Positions 32,740 to 40,643 of a stretch of 64,000 nucleotides of DNA are shown here, in pieces. Under the pieces are notes generated by a model that did no database searches, had not been told where the DNA came from, and saw nothing but the letters and a program-made list of their open reading frames with translations. Position numbers and translations under genes: made by a program. The stretch covers positions 620,001 through 684,000 of the forward strand of contig NZ_JAROCB010000002.1 in NCBI RefSeq assembly GCF_030433675.1, written 5' to 3'. How positions within the stretch are numbered: position 1 is the stretch's first letter; every line of letters begins with the position of its first letter. The stretch comes from Leifsonia virtsii (GTDB taxonomy: Bacteria > Actinomycetota > Actinomycetes > Actinomycetales > Microbacteriaceae).

Positions 32740-33395
32740 GGCACCCGCGGCTCGGACGCCTCCGACGCCGGGGCGACGGCAGCCTCCGCCTCCGGCGCAG
32801 CCGCGCCGCGCGGCGTCACCCAGTTCCGTCGGAAGGCCCGCGGGTACGCCCGCACCAGCGTCATCACGATCGCGGTCGCGATCACGGCCTTGGCCAGGTC
32901 GCCCGGTACGAACACGAGACTCGACTTCGCGATCACGTCGAGCGGCAGCCGCAGCACCAGGCTCGTCACCGGCACCCCGAAGGCGTAGACGACGAGGATG
33001 CCGCCCACGACCATCCCGAGGAGCGTGCGCCACCACACCGGCCTGCGGTTGCCCGCGTGGACGATGAGCCCGATGACGAACGCCCCGACGATCCAGCCGA
33101 ACAGGTAGCCGGCGGTCGGGCCGACGAACACGCCCAGGCCGCCCGTCCCGCCGGAGAGCAGGGGCAGGCCGAGGGCGACGAGCGCCAGGAGGACCGCCAT
33201 CGAGAGGGCGCCGAGCCACGGGCCCAGGATGGCGCCGGCCAGCATCACGCCGAGTGTCTGCGCCGTGATCGGCACGGAGCCGAAGACGCTGATGCCGCCG
33301 GGGAGGCCGAGAACGGCGACGATCGCCGCGAAGACGGCGACGCGGGCGAGGTCGGTGGCGTCGAGCCGGCGTCGGGTGGGAGTCGAGAGGGTCAC
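32736..33395 (-). CDS. bioY: Biotin-specific S-component BioY
   Basis: This 219-residue protein has six hydrophobic helices and the BioY family motifs: RVAVFAAIVAVLGLPGGISVFGSVPITAQTLGVMLAGAILGPWLG at the N-terminus, GGTGGLGVFVGPTAGYLFGWI in the middle, and SSLVFVPGDLAKAVIA. It binds biotin in the membrane and is powered by BioM and BioN. GTG at 33395 is the start; AAGGAT lies six bases upstream, suggesting a leaderless mRNA. The two operators at 33411-33438 lie directly upstream, where they would block its promoter. The C-terminal Glu/Ala/Pro-rich tail is unassigned. Confidence 0.9.
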   Translation of the reverse strand: MTLSTPTRRRLDATDLARVAVFAAIVAVLGLPGGISVFGSVPITAQTLGVMLAGAILGPWLGALSMAVLLALVALGLPLLSGGTGGLGVFVGPTAGYLFGWIVGAFVIGLIVHAGNRRPVWWRTLLGMVVGGILVVYAFGVPVTSLVLRLPLDVIAKSSLVFVPGDLAKAVIATAIVMTLVRAYPRAFRRNWVTPRGAAAPEAEAAVAPASEASEPRVP

Positions 33396-33410
33396 GGGCG
33401 CATCCTTACC

Positions 33411-33438
33411 TGAACGGTGTTCACCTGAACAGCGTTCA
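33411..33438. promoter_or_regulatory. Two BioQ-type operators TGAAC-N3-GTTCA between bioY and the TetR gene
   Basis: TGAACGGTGTTCA (33411-33423) and TGAACAGCGTTCA (33426-33438) are perfect 13-bp inverted repeats with three-base spacers, separated by CC. This is the binding motif described for the actinobacterial biotin regulator BioQ (TGAAC-N3-GTTCA/GTTAC). The second ends two bases before the -10 of the TetR gene (TATACT, 33440-33445) and the first lies just upstream of bioY. The pair should therefore regulate both divergent genes. Confidence 0.85.
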
Positions 33439-33439
33439 C

Positions 33440-33445
33440 TATACT
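33440..33445 (+). promoter_or_regulatory. -10 element (TATACT) of the TetR/BioQ gene, leaderless
   Basis: TATACT is followed by exactly six bases (GACGAG) and then the ATG at 33452, so the transcript should start at the start codon. The adjacent operator at 33426-33438 ends two bases before it, where it would occlude RNA polymerase. Confidence 0.65.
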
Positions 33446-33451
33446 GACGAG

Positions 33452-34057
33452 ATGGCAGGGAACGAAACCGGACGGCGGCACTCGCGCGACGACGTGGCGG
33501 AGGCGGCCCTTCGCATCCTCGATGACCTCGGCCTGCCCGACCTCACGATGCGGCGGCTTGCGTCGGCGCTGGATGTGCAGCCGAGCGCGCTATACCATCA
33601 CTTCCCGAACAAGCAGTCGATGCTGGCCGAGGTCGCCGACCGCATCGTTGCGGCCCGCCGCCCCGTGGCTCAGCCAGACGTCGCTCCGTGGCAGGCCGCC
33701 GTGCGCGCCGAAGCCGACGCCCTGCGCGACGCGCTGCTCGCCTACCGCGACGGCGCTGAAGTCGTCTCCAGCACGCTCGCCCTCGGGCTCGGTTCGCCCG
33801 AGACTGTGGAGCGCCTGGCCCGGGCGGTGGCGCTGGGCGGCTTCGACGAGGAGACCTCACGTCGCGCGGCGACCGCGCTCCTGCACTTCGTGCTCGGTCA
33901 CGTCTCGCACGAGCAGCAGCGGCTGCAGTACGACTCCCTCGGCGTGCTCGCCGACGCCGAGACGTCGCCGCTCGACGAGGACGACCCGGCTGCTGCCTTC
34001 GCGTTCGGCGTTGGGCTGCTGGTCGGGGGACTGGAGCTCAGTCGCTCCCGAAGGTGA
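33452..34057 (+). CDS. bioQ: TetR-family biotin regulator BioQ
   Basis: This 201-residue protein has a TetR HTH at residues 8-60 (SRDDVAEAALRILDDLGLPDLTMRRLASALDVQPSALYHHFPNKQSMLAEVAD) and a helical C-terminal effector domain. It is encoded divergently from bioY-bioM-bioN. Two TGAAC-N3-GTTCA sites lie between the two transcription units. BioQ in corynebacteria and mycobacteria represses biotin genes through such sites and responds indirectly to biotin status. The name BioQ rests on this site plus location, not on a strong protein signature. Its 3' end overlaps the convergent DUF3566 gene by 20 bases. Confidence 0.8.
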   Translation: MAGNETGRRHSRDDVAEAALRILDDLGLPDLTMRRLASALDVQPSALYHHFPNKQSMLAEVADRIVAARRPVAQPDVAPWQAAVRAEADALRDALLAYRDGAEVVSSTLALGLGSPETVERLARAVALGGFDEETSRRAATALLHFVLGHVSHEQQRLQYDSLGVLADAETSPLDEDDPAAAFAFGVGLLVGGLELSRSRR

Positions 34058-34418
34058 CCTTCCAGCCGCCCACGACGTGCACGGCCAGGTTGTAGAGGGC
34101 GGCGAAGATCGCGCCGAGGGCGGACACCACGATCACCTCGAGCAGCGCGACGACCAGCGTGAAGGTCATCACGTTCGAGAACGTCAGTCCCGCGACCAGC
34201 GCGGCGCCCTGGTCGCCGGCGATGTCGGCCAGGAAGGCGCTCACCGAGCCGACCACGCCGAAGCGGTCGAGCAGCCACCACGCGCCCAGCCCCAGGGCGA
34301 CCGTGATCACGGCCACGATGATGCTCACCAGGAACGAGATCTTCAGGGCGGACCAGAAGTCGATGTAGACCAGCCGCATCGTCGCGCGCTTCTTCTGCTT
34401 CTTGCCCCGAGACGCCAT
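34038..34418 (-). CDS. DUF3566 family membrane protein
   Basis: This 126-residue protein begins with a basic stretch (ASRGKKQKKRATMRLVYIDFWSALKISFLVSI) and has two strong hydrophobic helices, with VLVVALLEVIVVSALGAIFAALYNLAVHVVGGWKVTF at the C-terminus. This is the DUF3566 pattern, which in actinobacteria is usually encoded near gyrA and the cell-wall genes. The start at 34418 has GGAAGGTCGGGA in front of the ATG. Here it stands by itself, overlapping the bioQ stop by 20 bases on the opposite strand. Its function is not established. Confidence 0.8.
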   Translation of the reverse strand: MASRGKKQKKRATMRLVYIDFWSALKISFLVSIIVAVITVALGLGAWWLLDRFGVVGSVSAFLADIAGDQGAALVAGLTFSNVMTFTLVVALLEVIVVSALGAIFAALYNLAVHVVGGWKVTFGSD

Positions 34419-34625
34419 TCCCGACCTTCCCCACTGCAGCTCCGGCCGTCGCCGGCGCTCCCCGGCCGCCAGTCTACGGGACGGCCGCCGCTGCACCCGG
34501 AGGCCGAGCCTGAGAGTCCATACCGATCGTCCGGTTCCGGGGGTAGACTCGGGATGTCTCCCGGCGCGGCCGTAGCGGATTGGGGGCGCTGCGGCCGGGT
34601 CGGCTGCGACGCGAAGGCCGCGGAC

Positions 34626-35255
34626 TCAGCGCACGAGCTCCGTCAGCGACCGCAGCCGCTCGAACTCGGCCGGCGGCACGATCCCGGGCAGCAGCACCGT
34701 CCACAGGTCCCTGACCCGCGCGAGCAGGTCGGCCCGGTGCGTCAGAGTCTCCGAGACCAGCTGGATGCCGGTGTACGCCGGCACCACGACGCTCGCGAGC
34801 ATCGTCGTGTCGATCTCCGGCCGCAGGTCGCCCTCCTCGGCCGCGCGGCGGAACAGGGACTCGGCCGTGTGCAGCCAGTCCTCGTAGGGCTCGGTCACCG
34901 GCGGGTCGAACAGCGACACGTCCGTCGTCAGCCGGATGCCGGCCGACACCACGGGGTCGGTCAGCAATTGCCGTGCGAGCGCGACGCTGAGCAGCACCAT
35001 CGTCTCCAGCCCCGGCCGCCCCTCGTCGACCACGCGGGCCGCAATCGTCATCGTCCGCGCGTGCTGCTCGGCGATGACGGCGCGCGCCAGGTCGTCCTTC
35101 GACGGGAAGTGGAAGTACAGAGCGCCCTTGGTGACGCCGGCCTCCGTGGCGATGTCCGCGATGGAGGCGAGGCCGTAGCCCCGGCGGCCGAACACCGCGG
35201 CGGCACCCGCCACGATCGTCCCGCGTGTGACGTGCGCCCGCTCCTGCTTCACCAT
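34626..35255 (-). CDS. TetR-family regulator of the ScbR/ArpA (gamma-butyrolactone receptor-like) type
   Basis: This 209-residue protein starts MVKQERAHVTRGTIVAGAAAVFGRRGYGLASIADIATEAGVTKGALYFHFPSKDDLARAVI, the signature N-terminus of ScbR/ArpA-type autoregulator receptors. The C-terminal domain (SLARQLL to VLLPGIVPP) is typical of the ligand-binding part. Elsewhere in actinobacteria such proteins bind gamma-butyrolactone-like signals. No AfsA-type synthase is present in the window, so the ligand is unknown. It is divergent from the pyruvate oxidase gene at 35385, with the palindrome CGTTAACG (35267-35274) overlapping a TAACGT -10-like element. Confidence 0.8.
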   Translation of the reverse strand: MVKQERAHVTRGTIVAGAAAVFGRRGYGLASIADIATEAGVTKGALYFHFPSKDDLARAVIAEQHARTMTIAARVVDEGRPGLETMVLLSVALARQLLTDPVVSAGIRLTTDVSLFDPPVTEPYEDWLHTAESLFRRAAEEGDLRPEIDTTMLASVVVPAYTGIQLVSETLTHRADLLARVRDLWTVLLPGIVPPAEFERLRSLTELVR

Positions 35256-35266
35256 GATGGCCCTCA

Positions 35267-35274
35267 CGTTAACG
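35267..35274. promoter_or_regulatory. Palindrome CGTTAACG in the divergent ScbR-like/pyruvate oxidase promoter region
   Basis: CGTTAACG is an exact palindrome, embedded in a longer imperfect symmetric stretch CACGTTAACGCAC. It lies 12 bases upstream of the TetR ATG and overlaps TAACGT, which could be its -10. It is a good candidate for autorepression, and for control of the pyruvate oxidase gene 110 bases further away. Confidence 0.4.
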
Positions 35275-35384
35275 CACAGTTCCCGTGCGCGGGATGGATG
35301 ATCTGCTCGCACAGCGTAGCGTTGGGCTTGCCGGGTGCGCTCCGTGCGCTCGGACCATCATCGACCGAGCCGAGGGAGCACCGC

Positions 35385-37121
35385 ATGCCGACTGTCGCCG
35401 ACACCATCGTCGAGATCCTCCAGGATGCCGGGGTGAGCCGCGTCTACGGCATTCCCGGCGACTCGCTGAACGGCTTCACGGATGCGCTCCGCCGCAGCAG
35501 CGGCGCCATCCGCTGGGAGCACGTGCGGCATGAGGAGGCGGCGGCGTTCGCGGCCTCGGCGGAGGCGGCGCTGACCGGAGAGCTCGCGGTGTGCGCGGGC
35601 AGCTGCGGCCCCGGCAACACCCACCTCATCAACGGCCTGTACGACGCCAACCGCAGCCGTGTCCCCGTGCTCGCCATCGCCGCGCAGATCCCCGGAGCGG
35701 AGATCGGCAGCGGCTACTTCCAGGAGACGCACCCGCAGGAGCTCTTCCGCGAGGCCGCGGTCTACACGGAGCTGGTCAGCCAGGCCGACCAGATGCCGCG
35801 CATCCTCGAGATCGCGATGCGCACCGCGGTCGAGCGCCGCGGGGTCGCCGTCGTGGTCGTCCCCGGCGAGATCTTCCTGGCCGACAGCGCGGGCCGCAAG
35901 AAGTCGGCCCCGATCACGTTCTCGCCGCGCGTGACCCGGCCCACCGATCCCGAGCTGGCCGCCGCCGCCGACATCCTGAACTCCGCGAAGCGCGTCACGA
36001 TCCTCGCCGGCGCGGGCGCCGAGGGCGCGCACGCGCAGCTGGTCGAGATCGCGGGCGCCCTCAAGGCCCCGATCGTGCACGCCATGCGCGGCAAGGAGTT
36101 CGTCGAGTACGACAACCCGTACGACGTCGGCATGACCGGACTGCTCGGCTTCTCCTCCGGCTACCGCGCGATGGAGTCGTGCGACGCGCTGCTCATGCTC
36201 GGCACCGACTTCCCGTACCAGCAGTTCTATCCGTCGAAGGCGAAGATCGTCCAGGTCGACATCCGCGGCGAGAACCTCGGCAGGCGCGTCCCGCTCGACC
36301 TCGGCCTCGTCGGCAGCGTCAAGGACACGGTGGAGGCGCTGCTCCCGCTGCTCGACCAGCGCACCGACCGCAAGCACCTCGACTCGTCGCTGGCCCACTA
36401 CGCCAAGACCCGCAAGAGCCTCGACGACCTGGCCGTCAACGACCGCAACCGCACGCCCATCCACCCGCAGTACGTCGCGCGGCTGGTGAGCGAGCTGGCC
36501 TCCGACGACGCGGTGTTCATCCCGGACGTCGGATCGCCGGTGGTCTGGGCGGCCCGCTACCTGCACATGAACGGCAAGCGGCGGCTGATCGGGTCGTTCA
36601 CCCACGGCAGCATGGCCAACGCGCTGCCGCAGGCGATCGGGGCGCAGACCGCGTTCCCGGGGCGGCAGGTGGTGGCGCTCGCCGGCGACGGCGGGCTCGC
36701 CATGCTGCTCGGCGAGCTGCTCACCCTCCGGCAGAACAAGCTTCCGGTGAAGATCGTCGTCTTCAACAACTCCTCGCTGAACTTCGTGGAGGTGGAGATG
36801 AAGGCGGCCGGGTTCGTCACCTTCGGCACGGGCCTCGAGAACCCGGACTTCGCCAAGGTGGCCGAGGCGGTCGGGTTCTACGGGCGGCGCGTCGAGCGGC
36901 CGGACGAGCTGGAGGGCGCCCTCCGCGACGCGTTCGCGCACGACGGCCCCGCGCTGGTGGACGTGGTGACCGCGCGGCAGGAGCTCAGCATCCCGCCGGC
37001 GATCACGGCCAAGCAGGTCGGCGGGTTCACGCTCTACGCCCTGCGGACCATCATGAACGGCCGTGGCGACGAGCTCATCGACCTCGCCGACACGAACGTG
37101 TTCCGGCGCCTCTTCGACTGA
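35385..37121 (+). CDS. Thiamine-diphosphate-dependent pyruvate oxidase/dehydrogenase (PoxB-type)
   Basis: This 578-residue protein has the ThDP-enzyme layout: VYGIPGDSLNGFTDAL at the start, the Glu-containing WEHVRHEEAAAFAASAEA, FAD/structural middle domain, and C-terminal ThDP-binding GDGGLAMLLGELLTLRQNKLPVKIVVFNNSS. The PoxB pattern (PGDSLNG, QETHPQELFREAA, GQ/SFTHGSMANALPQAIG) indicates pyruvate oxidised to acetate and CO2 with electrons to the quinone pool, as in E. coli PoxB, or to oxygen. A membrane-interacting C-terminal segment is plausible but not obvious. The divergent ScbR-like gene is the likely regulator. The ATG at 35385 has GAGGGAG eight bases upstream. Confidence 0.86.
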   Translation: MPTVADTIVEILQDAGVSRVYGIPGDSLNGFTDALRRSSGAIRWEHVRHEEAAAFAASAEAALTGELAVCAGSCGPGNTHLINGLYDANRSRVPVLAIAAQIPGAEIGSGYFQETHPQELFREAAVYTELVSQADQMPRILEIAMRTAVERRGVAVVVVPGEIFLADSAGRKKSAPITFSPRVTRPTDPELAAAADILNSAKRVTILAGAGAEGAHAQLVEIAGALKAPIVHAMRGKEFVEYDNPYDVGMTGLLGFSSGYRAMESCDALLMLGTDFPYQQFYPSKAKIVQVDIRGENLGRRVPLDLGLVGSVKDTVEALLPLLDQRTDRKHLDSSLAHYAKTRKSLDDLAVNDRNRTPIHPQYVARLVSELASDDAVFIPDVGSPVVWAARYLHMNGKRRLIGSFTHGSMANALPQAIGAQTAFPGRQVVALAGDGGLAMLLGELLTLRQNKLPVKIVVFNNSSLNFVEVEMKAAGFVTFGTGLENPDFAKVAEAVGFYGRRVERPDELEGALRDAFAHDGPALVDVVTARQELSIPPAITAKQVGGFTLYALRTIMNGRGDELIDLADTNVFRRLFD

Positions 37122-37221
37122 GAACAACGAATTTCTGTATTCCGCGTTATCAACGGTGAACTGATCCGTCTACAGGAGTGAGGGCGATGCTCCAGTCGTC
37201 TTCACGACGAAGGGATGGATC

Positions 37222-38736
37222 ATGCTCGAACGCCGGAAACACACGGGGCTCCGGCCCTGGTCGCGCCGCACGCGGTTCGTCGCGGCGGCGGCCGCCGCGA
37301 CCGCCGTCGCGCTCTCGTTGCTCACCGGGACGGCCGCCAGCGCCGCGCCGAAGGGCTACCTCGCTCTTGGCGACTCCTACGCCGCCGGGCAGGCGATCGG
37401 CGGGGTGAAGGGAGCGGACGCCGCCTGTCTGCAGTCGGCGCACAACTACCCCTCGCAGGTGGCCGAGAACCTCGGGCTGACACTCACCGACAACACCTGC
37501 AGCGGGGCCGTGCTCGACGACGTGTTCACCACGTCGGCGGCCGGCCGGGCGCCGCAGGCGAGCGCACCCGCCGACTCGATCTCGCTGATCACGCTCACCA
37601 TGGGCGGCAACGACCTCGGCTTCGCGCCCATCCTCACCCAGTGCCTCGCGGTCTCGCCCGCCGGCCCGCTCACCGGCGGCGACGCGTCCTGCAAGGCGAA
37701 GCACACCGCGAACGGCACGGACGACGTGCTGGCGAAGCTGACGAACGAGGTGACGCCGAAGTTCGCCGCGACGCTGGCGAAACTGCGCTCCACGTACCCG
37801 GCCGCGCGGATCATGGTCGTCGGCTACCTTCCGCTGATGCCCGACGCGGCGCACACGCCGGCCGGAGGCTGCTACTCCAAGCTCACCTTCCAGGGCACGA
37901 GCTTCCCGTTCGTCACGAGCGACCTCGAGTGGATGAACTCCATCCAGCGCGCGATGGACGTGCAGTTCGACCGGGCGGCGGAGGACGCGGGCGTCGAGTA
38001 CCTCTCCCAGCTGACGGTGGCGGCCGGTCACACGGCCTGCTCGGCGGCCGGCGCTCCGTACATCGCACCGCTCACGATCAACGGACTCTCCGGTGCGACG
38101 CCGACCTCGCTGCACCCCAACGAGGCGGGGCTCGCGTTCGCCGGGCAGTCGGCCACGTCGGCGCTGAGCACGCGGGCGGCCTTCCAGGGCATCCGCGGCC
38201 AGCTCGTGCCGCAGGGAGGCGACGCGTACGAGCTGCAGATCGTGGTGCCGAAGACGCTCGGCGACATGCCCGACGTCTTCGCGTCGAAGAACGGCCAGTA
38301 CCTGGCCAACGTCAAGGGAGGCAGCGGCTACTACCTGAGTAAGCGCGTCGGCGCCCAGACCATCACGTACGCCCAGCCCGTGACCGTGGCGCCGCGCGAT
38401 CAGGTCGAGCTGCGGGTGTACCAGAACGGCACCCGTCAGGTGCTGACGCCGCTTCCCGATTCCTTCCGAGGGGTGACCGGCCAGCTGGTCCGCACGGGCG
38501 ACACGACCTACTCGCTCCAGGTGTGGGTCCCGCTGAACACGCTGTACCAGACGCCCGACGTGTCTGCCCGGGTCAACGGTGCGTACTCCGGACACGTCAG
38601 CGGCCCGTACGCCTACTACCTCGACCTGGGTTCGGCACCGGGCTACACCGTCTACTCGAGGACGGTCACGCTGAAGCCGGGCGACACGGTCGTCCTCAAC
38701 GTCACCTCGACCGGCGAGAAGCAGACGCTGAGCTAG
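37222..38736 (+). CDS. Secreted SGNH/GDSL hydrolase with two C-terminal repeat modules
   Basis: This 504-residue protein has a Tat-like signal peptide (RRTRFVAAAAAATAVALSLLTGTAASA, cleavage near residue 42) and an SGNH domain: GDSYAAG at about residue 50, GGNDLGF at about 127 and the Ser-Asp-His partner LHPNEAG at about 297. Six cysteines suggest disulphides. Two modules of about 85 residues follow (about 318-398 and 416-504) that share GQLVxxGDxxYxLQxxVPxxL and a YYL-xx-V-xx-G-xT-xxYxxxVTVxPGD pattern. It is probably a lipase or esterase whose modules bind a surface or polysaccharide. AAGGGA stands before the ATG. Confidence 0.87.
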   Translation: MLERRKHTGLRPWSRRTRFVAAAAAATAVALSLLTGTAASAAPKGYLALGDSYAAGQAIGGVKGADAACLQSAHNYPSQVAENLGLTLTDNTCSGAVLDDVFTTSAAGRAPQASAPADSISLITLTMGGNDLGFAPILTQCLAVSPAGPLTGGDASCKAKHTANGTDDVLAKLTNEVTPKFAATLAKLRSTYPAARIMVVGYLPLMPDAAHTPAGGCYSKLTFQGTSFPFVTSDLEWMNSIQRAMDVQFDRAAEDAGVEYLSQLTVAAGHTACSAAGAPYIAPLTINGLSGATPTSLHPNEAGLAFAGQSATSALSTRAAFQGIRGQLVPQGGDAYELQIVVPKTLGDMPDVFASKNGQYLANVKGGSGYYLSKRVGAQTITYAQPVTVAPRDQVELRVYQNGTRQVLTPLPDSFRGVTGQLVRTGDTTYSLQVWVPLNTLYQTPDVSARVNGAYSGHVSGPYAYYLDLGSAPGYTVYSRTVTLKPGDTVVLNVTSTGEKQTLS

Positions 38737-40472
38737 TTGATGCAGACCTTGTCGCTGTAGTTGGTGGCGGGGCCGGTCGGCGTGGGCGAGGGCTGCGGTG
38801 CGGTGGTGCCGCCGCCCGAGCCCCCGCCGCTCGAGCCGCCGGCGCCCGGCGCAGTGGGCATGATGCCGTCCTCGCCGAGGATGACGGTGACCGTGCTGAC
38901 GTCGGCGGTCTGCTGCACCGCCGCGCCCGGCAGGTAGGCGGCCACGGCCTTGGCCTGCGCCTCCTTGCCCGCCGGGTACTGGATGACCGTGGTCGGCCGC
39001 GAGTCGGCGTCGCCAGGGGTGCCCGTGCGGAAGCCCGCGGCGGCGAGCGTCTGGGTGCCCGTGGTCGCCGCACCGTTCTCGCTGCCGCCGTTCAGGACCG
39101 TGACCGAGGTGTCGGCCGGCTTCGCCGCGGTCGCCTTGTCGTAGTCGCTCGGGGTGCCCATGAGGCTCTGGATGAACGCGGGCATCGCCGCCGTGTCCAC
39201 CTCGACGATGGACAGGTCCTCGCCGTCGACCGTGATCGTCGGCGTGCCGGTGATCGGGATGGTCGCCGACTGGATCTTGCCGCCGGTCAGGCCCTGCAGC
39301 TGCGCCGCGAGCTGGAGGAAGTTGAGGCCCGGATCGGTCTCGAGCGAGCCGCTCACCGCATCCAGCACCTTGGTCAGCTTGCCCGGGTTCAGCAGCGTCC
39401 CCGCGGAGAGGAACTTGTGCGCCTCGACCGAGAGGAAGTACTGCTGCCGCACCACGCGGTCCAGGTCGCCGCGGGGGAGCCCGTGGCGCTGACGCACGAA
39501 CGACAGCGCCTGCTTGGCGTCGAGGGTCGAGACCCCGGCCGGGAAGTTCGCGCCGGAGTACGGGTCGTCGACGGCCTCGTTGAGGCACACCTGCACCGGA
39601 CCCAGCGCCTGGGCGATCGTGTAGAAGCCGAGCAGCGAGACGCGCACGTAGTGGTCGATGCTGAGCCCGGTCAGGTTCTGCACCGTCTGGATGAGCAGCT
39701 TCGCGCCGGCCGTCGGGTCGGACGCTCCGCCGCCGAGGGAGAAGGCGGCGTTGAGCTTGTTCATGCCGTGGCCGGGCACGTCCACCCACGAGTCGCGCGG
39801 GAGCGAGATGAGCGTGGCCGACTTCCCATTGGCGGGGATGTGCAGCACCATCATCGTGTCGGTGTTGGTGCCGCCGCCGTCCTCTGTGGTGCTCAGCTGG
39901 TCCAGCTCGGCCTGGGTCGCCCCGGCCGGGCGGTGGTCGTCGCCGACGAGCAGGATGTTCTGGTCCTGGCCGTCCACGTCGTTGCCCGACTTGGAGATGA
40001 CGTCGACGTGCTTCACACCGCCGACGAACCGGAAGTAGCTGTAGGCGGCATAGCCGCCGACCACGATCAGCAGCACGGCGAGGGCGCCGGCCGTCCAGGC
40101 GATGATCCGCTTGGTGCGGCGGCGCTTGCGGGAGCCCTTGCCGCGGCCGGGGCCCGTGCCGCCGGCTCCGCCCGTGCCGTCGTCGCCGCCGCGGCCTCCG
40201 CCGTCGCCGCCGCGGCCTCCGCCGTTGCGTCCGCCTCCGCCGTTGCGTCCGGCGCCCTCACCGCCGAGCCCGGGCGCGTCGCCGCCGAGCCCGAACGGGT
40301 CGAACGGCGCGGGCGTCCCGCCCCCCGTCGGCACGCCGGAGGCCGGCCTCGTGGCGCGGACGGGTCGGCGCGGGTCGGTCGGTGGCACGCGTCCGAAGAC
40401 CTCGGTCGCCGGCGGCTGCTGGTCGCTGCCGTCGGCGCCGGGCCCGGAGGCGGGGAAATTCGGGCGTCGCAC
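38733..40472 (-). CDS. LytR-CpsA-Psr (LCP) family cell-wall transferase with LytR_C domain
   Basis: This 579-residue protein has an N-terminal cytoplasmic glycine-rich tail of about 110 residues, a basic stretch (GKGSRKRRRTKR), one TM helix at about 121-143, an LCP domain (HVDVISKSGNDVDGQDQNILLVGDDHRP, TNTDTMMVLHIP, LISLPRDSWVDVPGHGMNKLNAAFSLGGG, AVDDPYSGANFPAGVSTLDAKQALSFVRQRH) and a C-terminal LytR_C domain (DTSVTVLNGG to VILGEDG). LCP enzymes ligate secondary polymers such as teichoic acid or arabinogalactan to peptidoglycan. TAGCGT sits six bases before the GTG at 40472, indicating a leaderless mRNA. Its 3' end overlaps the SGNH hydrolase stop. Confidence 0.9.
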   Translation of the reverse strand: MRRPNFPASGPGADGSDQQPPATEVFGRVPPTDPRRPVRATRPASGVPTGGGTPAPFDPFGLGGDAPGLGGEGAGRNGGGGRNGGGRGGDGGGRGGDDGTGGAGGTGPGRGKGSRKRRRTKRIIAWTAGALAVLLIVVGGYAAYSYFRFVGGVKHVDVISKSGNDVDGQDQNILLVGDDHRPAGATQAELDQLSTTEDGGGTNTDTMMVLHIPANGKSATLISLPRDSWVDVPGHGMNKLNAAFSLGGGASDPTAGAKLLIQTVQNLTGLSIDHYVRVSLLGFYTIAQALGPVQVCLNEAVDDPYSGANFPAGVSTLDAKQALSFVRQRHGLPRGDLDRVVRQQYFLSVEAHKFLSAGTLLNPGKLTKVLDAVSGSLETDPGLNFLQLAAQLQGLTGGKIQSATIPITGTPTITVDGEDLSIVEVDTAAMPAFIQSLMGTPSDYDKATAAKPADTSVTVLNGGSENGAATTGTQTLAAAGFRTGTPGDADSRPTTVIQYPAGKEAQAKAVAAYLPGAAVQQTADVSTVTVILGEDGIMPTAPGAGGSSGGGSGGGTTAPQPSPTPTGPATNYSDKVCIN

Positions 40473-40643
40473 ACGGAAACGCTAGGGGGCGTCGGCTTGG
40501 AACCCGCTGGTTTCGCGCCGTGTTCCCGACGAATCGCCAGGAATTCCGCCACGGCCTCCCAGCGGACGGCGGTCGATCGGGGCCGCGGCCGTGTGAGAAC
40601 GCTCACCTTCGCGGCGGTGCCGGGCGTGCCGGCGTGCCCGCGG

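Noticed and set aside
33522-35384. Long open frame running through bioQ and the ScbR-like gene into the pyruvate oxidase
   Set aside because: It is the antisense or out-of-frame shadow of the genes; the pyruvate oxidase domain begins at 35385.
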